NCBI GenBank assembly: GCA_964011275.1
Contig: CAXGOB010000020.1
Location: 1 to 64,000, forward strand
DNA from: UBA7328 sp002471345
GTDB lineage: Bacteria > Bacteroidota > Bacteroidia > Chitinophagales > Saprospiraceae
Length of the DNA stretch: 64,000 nt
Direction: 5' to 3'
In this document: positions 26,349-34,402 of the stretch, in pieces
How the letters are laid out: each line of letters starts with the position of its first letter
Position numbering within the stretch: the first letter of the stretch is position 1
Made by a program: the position numbers and the translations under genes
The notes under the pieces: generated by a model
What the model saw: only the letters and a program-made list of their open reading frames with translations
What the model was told of the DNA's origin: nothing
The model's database searches: none

Positions 26349-26924
26349 CTATTCTGGCTTTTGCTCAGCCATTTCTATGTTACATATTATTTCTATCATT
26401 GGAGCTACTCCTCTACCTGCTCCTGATACTTCAAAGTCGTTTCTATTCACTTTTCCAATGATTTGAAAGCCAACTTTGTTACCACCATTTCTAGCTTTGG
26501 TTGATCCTATATGATTAGCTGGGAGTTCTACTTCTTTAGTATTTCCTTTCATAGTAAGATCACCTACTACTTTATACATGCTGTCGCCAGACTTGGTAAA
26601 TGATTTACTCACGAAAGATATAGTGGGGTGATTTTCCATATCAAAAAAATCATCTTTTTTTAAATGGTTGTCTCGTCCTTCAGCTCCAGTACTTACACTG
26701 CCCACTTGAGCTGTGAATGAAACCTTTGCGTCCGTAAAATCTTCAGGTGTTCCCCCTTCTACAGTTGCTTCAAAATCCATAAATCTTCCATTAATAAAAG
26801 AAATGCCATAGTGTTTAGCATTAAACATTACACTTGAGTGATTGGCATCAATTTTCCAAGATTGAGTAATACCACTATAAGATAATAACATTAGGGCAAT
26901 CAATAAGACCATACAGTTTTTCAT
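26349..26924 (-). CDS. YceI-family periplasmic protein
   Basis: A 191-residue protein with signal peptide MKNCMVLLIALMLLSYSGITQ. The mature part follows the YceI lipocalin-like pattern: WKIDANHSSVMFNAKHYGIS at the start, DNHLKKDDFFDMENHPTISFVSKSF in the middle, and GDLTMKGNTKEVELP, with NRNDFEV near the end. YceI proteins bind a polyisoprenoid or fatty-acid-like ligand in a beta barrel in the periplasm. It stands alone between convergent and divergent neighbours, which fits its usual single-gene organisation. Confidence 0.92.
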   Translation of the reverse strand: MKNCMVLLIALMLLSYSGITQSWKIDANHSSVMFNAKHYGISFINGRFMDFEATVEGGTPEDFTDAKVSFTAQVGSVSTGAEGRDNHLKKDDFFDMENHPTISFVSKSFTKSGDSMYKVVGDLTMKGNTKEVELPANHIGSTKARNGGNKVGFQIIGKVNRNDFEVSGAGRGVAPMIEIICNIEMAEQKPE

Positions 26925-27117
26925 GTTTTTAGATTTTATTTCTTACAATCTACCAAATTTTATGAAGATCTATAGATATGGAAAAGAGTGATTGGCCTGT
27001 AGTTTTGAACTACTATACTTCATAAAAGGCAGAAGTCAATGATAATTGGTCTTTTTGAAAGTGTTATAATATTGTAAAAGTCTCGGGTTCATCAGTATAG
27101 AAGGAGTGTCATTTCGC

Positions 27118-27125
27118 TATCTTTG
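27118..27125 (+). promoter_or_regulatory. Bacteroidota -7 promoter box TATCTTTG
   Basis: TATCTTTG is a perfect match to TAnnTTTG, nine bases before the ATG at 27134. Transcription would start at or just before the start codon, giving a very short leader. No clear -33 box is visible. Confidence 0.5.
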
Positions 27126-27133
27126 GACACTTC

Positions 27134-28522
27134 ATGAAATTCAAAGCATTTCTTTTTTCATTCTTTATTGCCTTAACACTGAATGGCCAGTCGTTTTTCT
27201 ACAATACGCAGCAATTTGGACTTAATAGCACTCTCTTAGGTGGAGCAGTAACAGCTGGTAGTTCTGATCTGAGTATGATTTACTATAACCCAGCAGCACT
27301 TCGTTATGCTCCAGACAAAGGGATTGATTTTGCACTTTTTATTCCTTCATATAGCATAACCAACTATGGTGATAAATTAGGAAGTGGGAAAGATGTCAAT
27401 GACAGAAATATTTCTTTCAATCCAAGTTTATTTACTTATAAAACCAGTATCGGAAAATTCAGTTTTGTTTTTACTCTTCTGCAAAAGGATCTCTGGGATA
27501 ATGATATACGACATTCCATTTTAAATGAGAGCACAGATCGAGTATCAAAGAAAGCTCTGAGTTATGATTATGAAGGGGACGAAAAATGGTTTGGTATAGG
27601 AAGTAGCTTTAATATTTCAGATCATTTTTCAATAGGAATAAGCCAGTTTTGGAATATCCTCAATAGTAACTATGAGTATGGCTTGTCTTCTGATGTGCAA
27701 AACCTTGTTGAAAATAGACTTGAGGAGTTTTATTCTGATCAATTTCATCTGAATGTTTCCAGCATTTTTTCCATGACTACTAAAATAGGTGTCGCTTATA
27801 CTGGAAAGAATGACAAATTGGGTGCAGTGGTTACTACTCCTTATTATACCCCGTATTCAAATTCTGCCAACTTTGAGAAGGCGACCTCGATCCTAGATTT
27901 TGGAAGAACAGTAATGACGAATACTATTGATTTTGATATTGACCCCGTAATAAAGAATGCATGGGAAGTAGACTTGGGGTATAGTCGAATTCTTCCAGAT
28001 AGCTCTGAACTTTGGTTTAAAGTAGCATATCACAGTGCTGTAGATGAATATGAAATGTTTACTTCTGATAGAATCAATTTGGAAGGTCTTAGTTTTGTCA
28101 GCGGATTGAATAAAGTTGTAAATCTTTCACTGGGTTATGCTAAAGATTTTAATGAAAAGTTTCAGTTCTTAGGAAGTGTAAGAACAAATTACAATGCAGG
28201 AATTCAGCAATCTAATAATCAAAGGAGTCAGAGTATCATTCTATTAGAAAAGGATCGAATGCATATAGCATTGGGTACTAAAATTCAGAGTCGTAATGCC
28301 TCCTTTGTTGTAGGGCTGGATTATGGATTTTCAATAAGTAAAGAGTCTCCACCTTTTGAGAATTTTCCAACATTCAATCTCCTTGATCTGCAAGAAACAG
28401 GTTATTCTCAAAAATCTTTGACACTCTTGCTCACTTACGAGTTTTTCTTGGATCGTATGGGTCAAAATATTTCTCGAATGCTAGAAAGAGATAAGAAAGA
28501 ATCTACTTCGTATCCTCATTGA
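27134..28522 (+). CDS. FadL/OmpP1-like outer-membrane porin
   Basis: A 462-residue protein with signal peptide (MKFKAFLFSFFIALTLNGQ). The start of the mature part, TQQFGLNSTLLGGAVTAGSS followed by DLSMIYYNPAAL, matches the N-terminal plug of FadL-family outer-membrane transporters (OmpP1/FadL/TodX), where a YNPA motif is common. The rest alternates amphipathic strands with aromatic ends, as a 14-strand barrel should, up to TLLLTYEFFLDRM. Such channels take up hydrophobic compounds. The final 15 residues (LERDKKESTSYPH) form a charged tail beyond the last strand. Confidence 0.75.
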   Translation: MKFKAFLFSFFIALTLNGQSFFYNTQQFGLNSTLLGGAVTAGSSDLSMIYYNPAALRYAPDKGIDFALFIPSYSITNYGDKLGSGKDVNDRNISFNPSLFTYKTSIGKFSFVFTLLQKDLWDNDIRHSILNESTDRVSKKALSYDYEGDEKWFGIGSSFNISDHFSIGISQFWNILNSNYEYGLSSDVQNLVENRLEEFYSDQFHLNVSSIFSMTTKIGVAYTGKNDKLGAVVTTPYYTPYSNSANFEKATSILDFGRTVMTNTIDFDIDPVIKNAWEVDLGYSRILPDSSELWFKVAYHSAVDEYEMFTSDRINLEGLSFVSGLNKVVNLSLGYAKDFNEKFQFLGSVRTNYNAGIQQSNNQRSQSIILLEKDRMHIALGTKIQSRNASFVVGLDYGFSISKESPPFENFPTFNLLDLQETGYSQKSLTLLLTYEFFLDRMGQNISRMLERDKKESTSYPH

Positions 28523-28636
28523 GTTATTATGTTTTAAATCATTTGGATTTTAGCAACATGTTATCATGGCTATATATCTGTATAAAGACTTTTGAAATTG
28601 TAGTATTTTCACAATACAAAGTTCAGGTCATCAACA

Positions 28637-29767
28637 ATGGTATCTTTTAGAATTTGTTCTGTTGCAATAGTTATTATCTCTATAGTTATCATGTCATTTG
28701 ATATTGTAGGAGATAAATACACAGATCGGGTTGAAAGTAAAACTCCTAAAATGAATGGTCTTTGCTGGGTGGCAGGTGATTCTATCGCTGAGCACAACAT
28801 TGATGATATTTTAGATTTAGGAGCCACATGGATTTCTCAAACGCCATTTGGTTTGATGAATGGCCATACCGATCCTAACATTGAATTGATGAATGAGAGA
28901 GCATGGTGGGGAGAGACAGATAAAGGAATCATTTATACGGCAAGAGAAGCAAAGAAAAAGGGTGTTAAAACAATGCTTAAACCTCACATCTGGATCAGAA
29001 ATAGCAATGGTAAATGGAGGTCGGATATTGCTATGGAGAGTAATGAGGAATGGGATCAGTGGTTTGAGAGTTATAAGAAATGGATTTTGCATTATGCACG
29101 ACTTGCAGAACAGAATCAGATTGAAGCACTCTGTATAGGTACAGAATTCGATATTACTACGAGGAGGCATCCTGATAAGTGGAGATCTGTAATTGCAGAA
29201 ATAAGAAAAGTCTATAAAGGTGATCTTACTTATGGTGCAAATTGGTATAGAGAATATGAAACCGTATCTTTTTGGGATGATTTAGACTTCATCGGAGTAC
29301 AAGCCTATTTTCCTCTAGTAAAAGAAAATGTACCCAGTAAAGCTGCTCTAATAAAATCTTGGGGAAAGCACAAAAGAAGCCTTAAAAAATTGTCTGAGAA
29401 GTACGATAAGAAAATCATTTTCACTGAGATTGGATATAAGAATACTGAGGATGCAGCCATAGAGCCATGGACTTGGCCTCAAAACCTAGATGGTAACACT
29501 CCCATAAGTGATGCCACTCAGATGCTTTGCTACGAAGCTTTGTTCGAATCGCTATGGCATGAGTCATGGCTAGAAGGATTTTTTATTTGGAAGTGGTTTC
29601 ATACTTCTTATAAGTATGAAGACTTTGATGAATATCATACAGAAAGACAAAAGCGCCGAAAAGAATGGGCCAAAAAAAGGGGAAGACCAATGAGACCAAG
29701 TATATATTTCTCTCCTCAATATACCGACGCAAGGGAAGTACTAAAGAAATGGTACTCTGCGGAATAG
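28637..29767 (+). CDS. GH113-like beta-mannanase family glycoside hydrolase
   Basis: A 376-residue protein with an N-terminal hydrophobic segment (ICSVAIVIISIVIMS) acting as signal or anchor. The body is a TIM barrel of the GH113 type: NGLCWVAGDS at the start, LKPHIWIRN, then CIGTEFD with Glu170 as the probable acid/base, GVQAYFP, and IIFTEIGYKN with Glu264 as the probable nucleophile; FFIWKWF closes the barrel. GH113 enzymes cleave beta-1,4-mannans. With a sulfatase and a FadL-like porin upstream it adds to the polysaccharide-use theme, although it is not in a SusC/D locus. Substrate assignment is by family only. Confidence 0.8.
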   Translation: MVSFRICSVAIVIISIVIMSFDIVGDKYTDRVESKTPKMNGLCWVAGDSIAEHNIDDILDLGATWISQTPFGLMNGHTDPNIELMNERAWWGETDKGIIYTAREAKKKGVKTMLKPHIWIRNSNGKWRSDIAMESNEEWDQWFESYKKWILHYARLAEQNQIEALCIGTEFDITTRRHPDKWRSVIAEIRKVYKGDLTYGANWYREYETVSFWDDLDFIGVQAYFPLVKENVPSKAALIKSWGKHKRSLKKLSEKYDKKIIFTEIGYKNTEDAAIEPWTWPQNLDGNTPISDATQMLCYEALFESLWHESWLEGFFIWKWFHTSYKYEDFDEYHTERQKRRKEWAKKRGRPMRPSIYFSPQYTDAREVLKKWYSAE

Positions 29768-29833
29768 ATAGACATCATTTCTTTATAGGCTCTATACACG
29801 ATCAACTAAATCCAAAATTCTATCTTTACACCT

Positions 29834-30337
29834 ATGGCAGATAACGTCTGTAAGGAAGAAACATATCAATCTCTGTTTTACACTCATTCTGAGCATTTAA
29901 GAAACTTTCTTTACTATAAATCTGGCAACCTTGCTCAGGCTGAAGATTTGGTTCAAGATGCATTCTGTAAGTTATGGGAAAATTGTGGAGATGTTACTTT
30001 TGAGAAAGCCAAATCGTTTCTTTTCACTGTTGCAAATAATCTATTTCTAAATCAAATACAACATCAGAAAGTGGTTTTGAAATTTGAGAGTAGAGGTCAT
30101 TCTGAACGCAATGACGAAACTCCTCAATTTATCTTGGAAGAAAGTGAATTTAAAAAGAAATTGGAGGGAGCTATATCCTCTTTGCCTGAGGATCAAAGGA
30201 CAGTTTTTCTAATGAATAGAATAGACAAAAAGAAGTATAGAGAAATTGCAGAAATCGTGGGAATAAGTGTGAAAGCGGTAGAAAAGAGAATGCACAAAGC
30301 ATTGACTCATTTAAGAAAAATACATAAAGATGTGTAG
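29834..30337 (+). CDS. FecI-like ECF sigma factor
   Basis: A 167-residue sigma-70 family protein. Region 2 is visible in QAEDLVQDAFCKLWENC (about residues 36-52) and region 4 in LPEDQRTVFLMNRIDKKKYREIAEIVGISVKAVEKR (about 116-152), with no region 3, as in ECF sigma factors. The next two genes are its anti-sigma factor and a TonB receptor, so this is a complete cell-surface signalling module: the receptor senses a ligand, FecR relays it and FecI directs transcription. TATCTTTA lies six bases before the ATG and may be its -7 box. Confidence 0.9.
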   Translation: MADNVCKEETYQSLFYTHSEHLRNFLYYKSGNLAQAEDLVQDAFCKLWENCGDVTFEKAKSFLFTVANNLFLNQIQHQKVVLKFESRGHSERNDETPQFILEESEFKKKLEGAISSLPEDQRTVFLMNRIDKKKYREIAEIVGISVKAVEKRMHKALTHLRKIHKDV

Positions 30338-30410
30338 GGTATTTAGAGACATAGCTGTTTTAGATATACAAGACATAAATAGAAATTATCGAATAGCACA
30401 TTTATAAGTT

Positions 30411-31298
30411 ATGCCAGATCAAGATACACTTTATGCACGTTGGCTCAATGGAGATATATCTCCTGAAGAAGAAAAAGCCCTTCGCTCCTCTGGTGAGTGG
30501 GCAGAACTAGATGCAATAATAAATGCAGCCAATTCTTTTACACTTCCCAGATATGATCATGATGATGCTTATAAAGCCCTAAAAAGCAAGAAAAAAGATA
30601 CCCGAGTTTTACCTTTGAATGCCAAATGGATCATGGGGATAGCAGCAAGTGTCTCCGTATTAGTTGCTGCCTACTTTGTGTTGACTCCTACTCATACTCT
30701 GATTTCTGCAGCATATGCTGAAAATCAAATTCATCATACTTCAGATGAATCAATTATAGTACTTAATGATGGATCCAGTATTTCTTATGCTGAATCCGAT
30801 TGGAAAAATGAAAGAATAGTTAATTTGATAGGAGAGGCTTCATTTGATGTGACCGAAGGATCTCCTTTTATCGTTCAGACAGCCTATGGACAGGTAGAAG
30901 TACTTGGTACTACATTCAATGTCAGATCATGGGACAATGCAATATCAGTGGAGTGTTATACAGGCAGAGTAAAAGTGACTTATGGAGGGAAAGAGGCCGT
31001 GCTTGCAAAAGGGAAAGGTGTGAAAATAGCGGGTAATAATTCGACTTCTTTTAATATTGATCACAATAGTGCTAAGTGGCAATCTGGCTTATCTATTTTT
31101 AGAAGTGAGAGAATAGAAAATGTCTTCATTGAGTTAGGACGACAATACAACGTTGTTGTTGATTATGAAGGAGATAGAATGCGTTTTTCAGGTGGATTTG
31201 TACATGATGATATCAATAATGCATTGTATCAGATCACTGGGCCTTTAGGATTGAGTTATGAAATAAAGCCTGATAATATCGTTAGAGTATTTAAGTAA
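30411..31298 (+). CDS. FecR-family anti-sigma factor
   Basis: A 295-residue protein. A short cytoplasmic part (residues 1-75; DTLYARWLNGDISPEEEK) precedes one transmembrane helix (WIMGIAASVSVLVAAYFVL, about 76-94). The periplasmic part holds the FecR domain with DGSSISYAESDW, LIGEASFDVTEGSPFIVQT and VEVLGTTFNVRSW, then a C-terminal STN-like region (IENVFIELGRQYNVVVDYEG). This is the standard Bacteroidota FecR layout. It lies between the sigma factor (73 bases) and the TonB receptor (12 bases), so the three are co-transcribed or nearly so. Confidence 0.92.
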   Translation: MPDQDTLYARWLNGDISPEEEKALRSSGEWAELDAIINAANSFTLPRYDHDDAYKALKSKKKDTRVLPLNAKWIMGIAASVSVLVAAYFVLTPTHTLISAAYAENQIHHTSDESIIVLNDGSSISYAESDWKNERIVNLIGEASFDVTEGSPFIVQTAYGQVEVLGTTFNVRSWDNAISVECYTGRVKVTYGGKEAVLAKGKGVKIAGNNSTSFNIDHNSAKWQSGLSIFRSERIENVFIELGRQYNVVVDYEGDRMRFSGGFVHDDINNALYQITGPLGLSYEIKPDNIVRVFK

Positions 31299-31310
31299 GA
31301 CAAATTCAAC

Positions 31311-33899
31311 TTGGTTAGTCAAATTAGAGTTTATTTTATATTACTATTGTATTTGATAATAGGTCATTCTGATGCTCAAGATGATCCCACTCAATTATCC
31401 TCAGTTACAAGCCATTTAGAACTAATAGAGGAAAATTCTGACTTCACATTTAATTATGATCCTTCCGATCTAGACAAATATTATTATTCGGGGGATATCT
31501 ATTATTCAGACATCAATTATTCATTAGAAAAACTCTTCTATAATTCTCCATATGAATTTGAGGTTTCAGGAGACTTGATATTGATAGTATTGGCGCAAAA
31601 AGAAAAATACAGGCTCTGCGGTATCGTGGAAAGTTCACAAGGAAAAGATCCGCTCATAGGGGCCAATGTTTTTGTAAAATTTTTGAATAAAGGCTGTATT
31701 ACTGATCAGGATGGCAGATTTGCTCTAGAGTTTGAAGGCTATCCAAATGAGTTAATTGAAATAAGCTATGTTGGGTATGATACAGAAGTTATAAATCTGA
31801 GGACCTGGAATATTGAAGGTTGCAATAATATTATCAGTTTGGATGAAGGTGAATTTATAGAAGATGGCCCTGTCATAAAAGCATATCATTTGTTACCGGG
31901 TGTATATGAAGATGAACATGGTGCACTTAACATTAATTATGAAGGACTCTCTCAGACTGCATCTAATCAGGAATATGATGTACTAAATACAGTCCAACTG
32001 CTTCCAGGAATAAGCTCTACTGATGAAAGTGCTAGTAATCTTAATATTAGGGGTGCCACTCCAGATCAGAATTTAGTCCTTTGGGAGGGAGCTGCTATTT
32101 ATGATCCTGGCCACATGTTCGGTATGATATCTTCTATTAATCCTTTCATAGTTGATAATGTGAATCTTCAGAAGGGAGTGTATCACCCCAAATATGATAA
32201 TCGAATAGGAGGAATAGTAGACGTGACTCTAAGTGACTATATTCCATATAATGTAAAAGCTGGAGTAGGTACTACTATGACAGAAGCTCATGCTTTTGTG
32301 AATGTTCCAATAATTAGAAACAAACTTGGGATAGTATTAGCAGGAAGGCATACGATCAATGGACTTATAAATAGTCCTACGCTTATCAGTTATTCCGAAA
32401 AACTTTACCAAAACAACTCATTGGATACGGCCATTCCTATTGATTCTACTGATGACGATTCAGGAAGCCTTTTTAACTTTTACGACTGGAATGTTAAGGC
32501 GAAATGTAAAGTGAGCGATAAAGTTTTTATAAAAGCTTCATATTTCGATAGTCACAATGACTTTACTGCAACATCGTATCTTTTTGATGGTGAATTAGAA
32601 TTTACAGATGCAATAATTGCTGATAACAAGGCTTTTAGTGCACATTCAGAAGTATCATGGAATAAAAAACTATTTACTGATTTTTATATCACCTCATCAG
32701 CTTTGGTTAATGCATATGTCACTTCACAGTCAGATGAAGATGAAGAAGCCTTCGATTTCGAAGTAAGTCTTTCTAACAGTATTTCTGATTTTAACTTAGG
32801 AATATCTAATGATTGGAGTATTAATAGTGAAAGTCATTTGCACTTTGGATATATCTTAGAATTCAAGGAGGTAGATTATAGGATAGATGAGTTTTCACTG
32901 GATGGACTGGATATAAATGATGGGGAAGAAGTAAAAGGTAAATTTCACAACCTATTTGGTTCTTACCAATTTGAAAGCGATCTGTTTTCATTGGATTTAG
33001 GAGGAAGATCTATTTACTATTCTGAAAGAAGAAGTTTACATTTTGCGCCTCGTATTCATGCAAATCTAATTATAGACGAAGGTTTAAATTTAAAAATCGG
33101 TGCAGGTCGATTTTATCAATATATTGGTCAGGTTCAAGATTTTGGAGAAATACCTCTCATTTCATCAAATGGATTATGGAGGTTGTATGATGCCTTCGAT
33201 GAAAATGTTTTGGAGTCCTCAAAGGTGACTTTCGGGATAATCTATAATCACAAAGGGTGGCTAGTAGATATAGAAGGATATTTGGGCGAATCCATAGGCC
33301 TCTCTGGTTCAGAAATGCTTTCCAGTGCTAATTCTTTTTTTGATACTAACCTGAATTCAGAGGTTAAAGGAATTGACTTCTTGATTAAAAAGAAGTGGAA
33401 GAAATATCAAGTATGGTTCAACTATACCCTGAGTGAGAATGAATATTATAAGCGAGATTTTCCCGAGTTCAGATTTGCTGCAAATAATGATAGACCACAC
33501 AACTTAAGCATAGTTAACAATTGGAATTCTGGTAATTGGAGTTTATCAGCAACATTTCATTATAGATCAGGTTTGCCATATTCAGAGCCATTAGGGATTG
33601 AACAATTTTTAGATGAAAATCAAAATGTCTATAATGAACTTATATACGGAGAAGTTAATTCTAAGAAACTAAGGGACTATAGTCGATGGGATGTTAATGC
33701 ATCCTATAGATTTGATACTTATCAGAATATCAAAGGTGAAATAGGCTTATCTTTTTTGAATATTTTCAATAGAAGAAACGTATTTTCTAGGACTTATCAG
33801 ATTGGTAATATTGGTGAATCTAATAGTTTGGAGGCATTTAGTATTAATAAAAACCTTTTAGGCTTTACGCCCAAATTTTTAGTTCGACTTAGTTTTTAA
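31311..33899 (+). CDS. TonB-dependent outer-membrane receptor with STN domain
   Basis: An 862-residue receptor. The frame opens at TTG 31311, 12 bases after FecR, with a signal peptide (ILLLYLIIGHSDAQ); no in-frame ATG lies near, so TTG is the likely start. Domains in order: STN signalling domain (about 25-105), a carboxypeptidase-regulatory-like domain (CGIVESSQGKDPLIGANVFV, GRFALEF, YVGYDTE), a plug (YDVLNTVQLLPGISSTDESA, LNIRGATPDQNLVLWEG) and a beta barrel ending FLVRLSF with the terminal aromatic residue. The STN domain fits signalling through the upstream FecR/FecI. No SusD-like partner follows, so this is a transducing receptor rather than a SusCD pair; the ligand is unknown. Confidence 0.9.
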   Translation: MVSQIRVYFILLLYLIIGHSDAQDDPTQLSSVTSHLELIEENSDFTFNYDPSDLDKYYYSGDIYYSDINYSLEKLFYNSPYEFEVSGDLILIVLAQKEKYRLCGIVESSQGKDPLIGANVFVKFLNKGCITDQDGRFALEFEGYPNELIEISYVGYDTEVINLRTWNIEGCNNIISLDEGEFIEDGPVIKAYHLLPGVYEDEHGALNINYEGLSQTASNQEYDVLNTVQLLPGISSTDESASNLNIRGATPDQNLVLWEGAAIYDPGHMFGMISSINPFIVDNVNLQKGVYHPKYDNRIGGIVDVTLSDYIPYNVKAGVGTTMTEAHAFVNVPIIRNKLGIVLAGRHTINGLINSPTLISYSEKLYQNNSLDTAIPIDSTDDDSGSLFNFYDWNVKAKCKVSDKVFIKASYFDSHNDFTATSYLFDGELEFTDAIIADNKAFSAHSEVSWNKKLFTDFYITSSALVNAYVTSQSDEDEEAFDFEVSLSNSISDFNLGISNDWSINSESHLHFGYILEFKEVDYRIDEFSLDGLDINDGEEVKGKFHNLFGSYQFESDLFSLDLGGRSIYYSERRSLHFAPRIHANLIIDEGLNLKIGAGRFYQYIGQVQDFGEIPLISSNGLWRLYDAFDENVLESSKVTFGIIYNHKGWLVDIEGYLGESIGLSGSEMLSSANSFFDTNLNSEVKGIDFLIKKKWKKYQVWFNYTLSENEYYKRDFPEFRFAANNDRPHNLSIVNNWNSGNWSLSATFHYRSGLPYSEPLGIEQFLDENQNVYNELIYGEVNSKKLRDYSRWDVNASYRFDTYQNIKGEIGLSFLNIFNRRNVFSRTYQIGNIGESNSLEAFSINKNLLGFTPKFLVRLSF

Positions 33900-33900
33900 A

Positions 33901-33938
33901 TTACCAAAGGCTATAGGTATGTCTACAGCCTTTGGTAA
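33901..33938. terminator. Bidirectional 12-bp hairpin
   Basis: TTACCAAAGGCT (33901-33912) pairs perfectly with AGCCTTTGGTAA (33927-33938) around a 14-base loop. It separates the convergent TonB-receptor and ankyrin genes. A T-run is lacking on both sides, so it works either as a Bacteroidota-style hairpin terminator or as an mRNA end-protecting stem. Confidence 0.6.
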
Positions 33939-33979
33939 AAGAAATATATGTTCCTTATTATCAGAATTTGAAAGAACGA

Positions 33980-34402
33980 TTATTCAGCTCCTTTTGACAC
34001 TAAAAACTTCACTATATTCTTATGTTTTGCATAGTGAGCCGTGCCCAAGGCACTACCATAAGCACCTCCACGTGTATTTACATCAGCTCCTTTTGTAATT
34101 AGATATTTAATAACATCCAAGTGTCCATTATTAGTTGCCGTACTCAAAGCAGTACCATATGCGCCTCCTATAGCATCTATTTTTGCTCCTTTTTGTATCA
34201 GAACCTTAATAGTTTCAAGATGACCATTATTTGCAGCAGTATTTAATGCATTTCCATAAGCACCTCCATTGGCATTCACATCTGCTCCTTTATCCAGTAA
34301 CAATTTGATCGTGCTAACATGTCCATTATTAGCTGCGGTGCTTAAAGCAGTACCATAAGAGCCTCCAGCCGCATTAACATCAGCCCCCTTTTTTAGTAAC
34401 AT
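33980..34402 (-). pseudogene. C-terminal ankyrin part of the M56 gene, out of frame
   Basis: A 140-codon frame beginning at ATG 34402, which overlaps the last 10 bases of the M56-ankyrin frame. It starts inside an ankyrin repeat (LLLKKGADVN) and contains about four more repeats ending KNIVKFLVSKGAE. Restoring one T (AAA TTG TTA instead of AAA TGT TAC) joins it to the upstream frame and gives a continuous repeat of the same 33-residue phase. It is therefore the displaced C-terminus of that protein. Because the ATG overlaps the upstream stop, re-initiation could still make it as a separate, signal-less ankyrin fragment. Confidence 0.75.
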
